5,696 nucleotides of DNA from an uncultured Candidatus Saccharibacteria bacterium (GTDB taxonomy: Bacteria; Patescibacteriota; Saccharimonadia; Saccharimonadales; Saccharimonadaceae). Below, in pieces: positions 4,479 to 5,696 of the stretch (position 1 is the first letter of the stretch; the number at the start of each line of letters is the position of its first letter). The stretch is from assembly GCA_946222675.1 (NCBI GenBank), contig CAMIMA010000005.1, positions 1-5,696 on the forward strand, read 5' to 3'. Both the position numbers and the translations under genes were made by a program. The notes below the pieces were generated by a model that did not search any database, was not told the DNA's origin, and was given only the letters and a program-made list of their open reading frames with translations.

Positions 4479-5696
4479 TTATACTCTAGATAATGTAGGC
4501 AAGATAACGGCACTTTACTGCCGTTTATCCAAAGACGATGAATTACAAGGTGACAGCAATTCCATTATCAATCAAAAGAGCATGCTGAAAAAGTATGCCG
4601 AGGATAATCATTTCAACAATCTTATGTTCTTTGTAGACGATGGCTACTCGGGTACTAATTTCCAGCGACCTGATTGGCTTAAATTAACTGCTCTCATTGA
4701 CGAAGGAAAGATTGGAACCATTATCGTCAAGGACATGTCACGCTTGGGTAGAGATTATCTGCAAGTTGGTATGTATACAGAGATGGTATTCCCTAACGCT
4801 GATATTCGCTTTATTGCAATAAATAACGGCGTAGATAGCAATAATCAGTCAGACAACGACATGACACCTTTCATCAACATCTTCAATGAGTTTTATGCTA
4901 AAGACACAAGCAGAAAAATAAAAGCTGTGTTTAAAGCAAAAGGACAAAGTGGGAAGCCGCTCTGCATCAATCCTCCTTACGGATATCTTAAGGATCCTGA
5001 AGATAAAAATCATTGGATTGTAGATGAAGAAGCTGCCAGTGTAGTGCGTGAAATCTTTAGACTCTGCGTTAATGGGTATGGGCCTAGCCAGATTGCCAAT
5101 GAGCTAATCAAAAGGAATATTCCAACACCTTCTGAGCATTTTTTCTCTCTTGGTATTAAAATTCCTTCCGCGAAATCGGAGATTAAGGGAGTCTGGAATC
5201 AAAAAACTATCTCTAATATGCTTGAAAAGCAAGAATATCTTGGGCATACGGTCAATTTCAAAACAAGAAAGAAATCGTACAAGTGCAAGAAAACATTATT
5301 GAATCCCAAAGAAGACTGGCTAATTTTCAAAAACACACACGAAGCAATTATTGACCAGGAAACTTTTGATATTGTTCAACGTATAAGAGATGGTAGACGA
5401 GTGCGTACCAATCTTGGAGAGATGCCGGTGTTATCGGGAATGCTATTTTGTGCGGATTGTGGTAACAAGCTTTATCAGGTTCGAGGAAAAGGTTGGAGCC
5501 ATGATAAAGAATACTTTGTCTGTGCTACATATCGTAAGCAAAAAGGCAAATGCTCATCACATCAAATTAGAAATATTCAGATCGAAGCAATACTGCTTCA
5601 CGAGCTACGAATGATTACTTCATTTGCCAAACAGCACGAAGAAGAGTTCGTGGGACTTGTGATGAAGAAAAGCGAGAAAGAACTAACCCAAAAGTT
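4453..5696 (+). CDS. Large serine recombinase (TnpX-like), C-terminus beyond window
   Basis: The frame is open for 414 codons to the window edge. It catalyses excision and integration of the element through a serine-DNA intermediate. The resolvase domain (about 17-160) shows ALYCRLSKDDE with R24 and the nucleophile S26, then VKDMSRLGRDY with D94, S96, R97 and R100. The recombinase DNA-binding domain follows (about 185-300, with PPYGYLKDP and GPSQIANEL). A zinc ribbon comes next, with C333 and C336 in FCADCG and C357 and C367 in VCATYRKQKGKC. The start at 4453 has AAAGGAGG seven to eight bases before it and suits the family's N-terminal extension ahead of the catalytic motif. Relatives are usually 500-700 residues, so the coiled-coil and C-terminal part lies outside; this is a window cut, not a truncation. 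The TnpW-like neighbour supports the Tn4451-type affiliation. No att site is visible. Confidence 0.95.
   Translation, partial: MNKLNRQPSYTLDNVGKITALYCRLSKDDELQGDSNSIINQKSMLKKYAEDNHFNNLMFFVDDGYSGTNFQRPDWLKLTALIDEGKIGTIIVKDMSRLGRDYLQVGMYTEMVFPNADIRFIAINNGVDSNNQSDNDMTPFINIFNEFYAKDTSRKIKAVFKAKGQSGKPLCINPPYGYLKDPEDKNHWIVDEEAASVVREIFRLCVNGYGPSQIANELIKRNIPTPSEHFFSLGIKIPSAKSEIKGVWNQKTISNMLEKQEYLGHTVNFKTRKKSYKCKKTLLNPKEDWLIFKNTHEAIIDQETFDIVQRIRDGRRVRTNLGEMPVLSGMLFCADCGNKLYQVRGKGWSHDKEYFVCATYRKQKGKCSSHQIRNIQIEAILLHELRMITSFAKQHEEEFVGLVMKKSEKELTQK

Noticed and set aside
5390..5614. 74-codon rightward open frame inside the recombinase gene
   Set aside because: It overlaps the zinc-ribbon coding region in another frame and has no family match. 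The recombinase frame carries the conserved cysteines.
1..5696. tRNA, rRNA, CRISPR array or insertion-sequence ends
   Set aside because: No cloverleaf, spaced long repeats, or transposase with terminal inverted repeats was seen. The inverted repeats found are local control-type structures.

Overview
The window looks like part of an integrated mobile element in a low-to-medium GC Bacillota (Firmicutes) genome. The evidence is strong AGGAGG-type ribosome binding sites, the codon use, and genes of families I know mainly from Bacillota prophages and Tn4451-type elements. The species cannot be read from the sequence. Both outermost genes are cut by the window edges, so the element ends and att sites are not visible.

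Layout. A small Cro/CI-type regulator is read leftwards from 193 and has a good promoter. It is separated by about 310 bases of control DNA from a long rightward gene for a phage/plasmid primase-helicase (505-2829: archaeo-eukaryotic prim-pol domain plus SF3 helicase). The control DNA holds an operator-like inverted repeat, a long attenuator-like hairpin, a doubtful 64-codon ORF and a small hairpin beside the primase ribosome binding site. A 418-base gene-free stretch follows (2830-3247). It contains a symmetric array of GTGGCA repeats that could be a replication origin, a strong ribosome binding site leading into a three-codon dead-end ORF, a GC-rich block resembling the packaging-site region of tailed phages, and a 16-bp palindrome. 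Next come a lone HK97-fold major capsid protein gene without a delta/scaffold domain (3248-4195), a 55-residue TnpW-like protein (4214-4381) and a large serine recombinase (4453 to the edge). The recombinase ribosome binding site and start codon lie in the loop of a perfect 10-bp stem.

How it may work together. Regulator, self-replication enzyme, candidate origin, possible packaging sequence, one capsid gene and a TnpX-type recombinase make a compact set. It resembles a phage satellite, or a phage-derived integrative element, more than a full prophage: no portal, terminase, protease or tail gene is present between the primase and the recombinase. Whether it is a working satellite or a deleted prophage cannot be settled here. 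The intact reading frames and the dense signals around them favour a maintained element.
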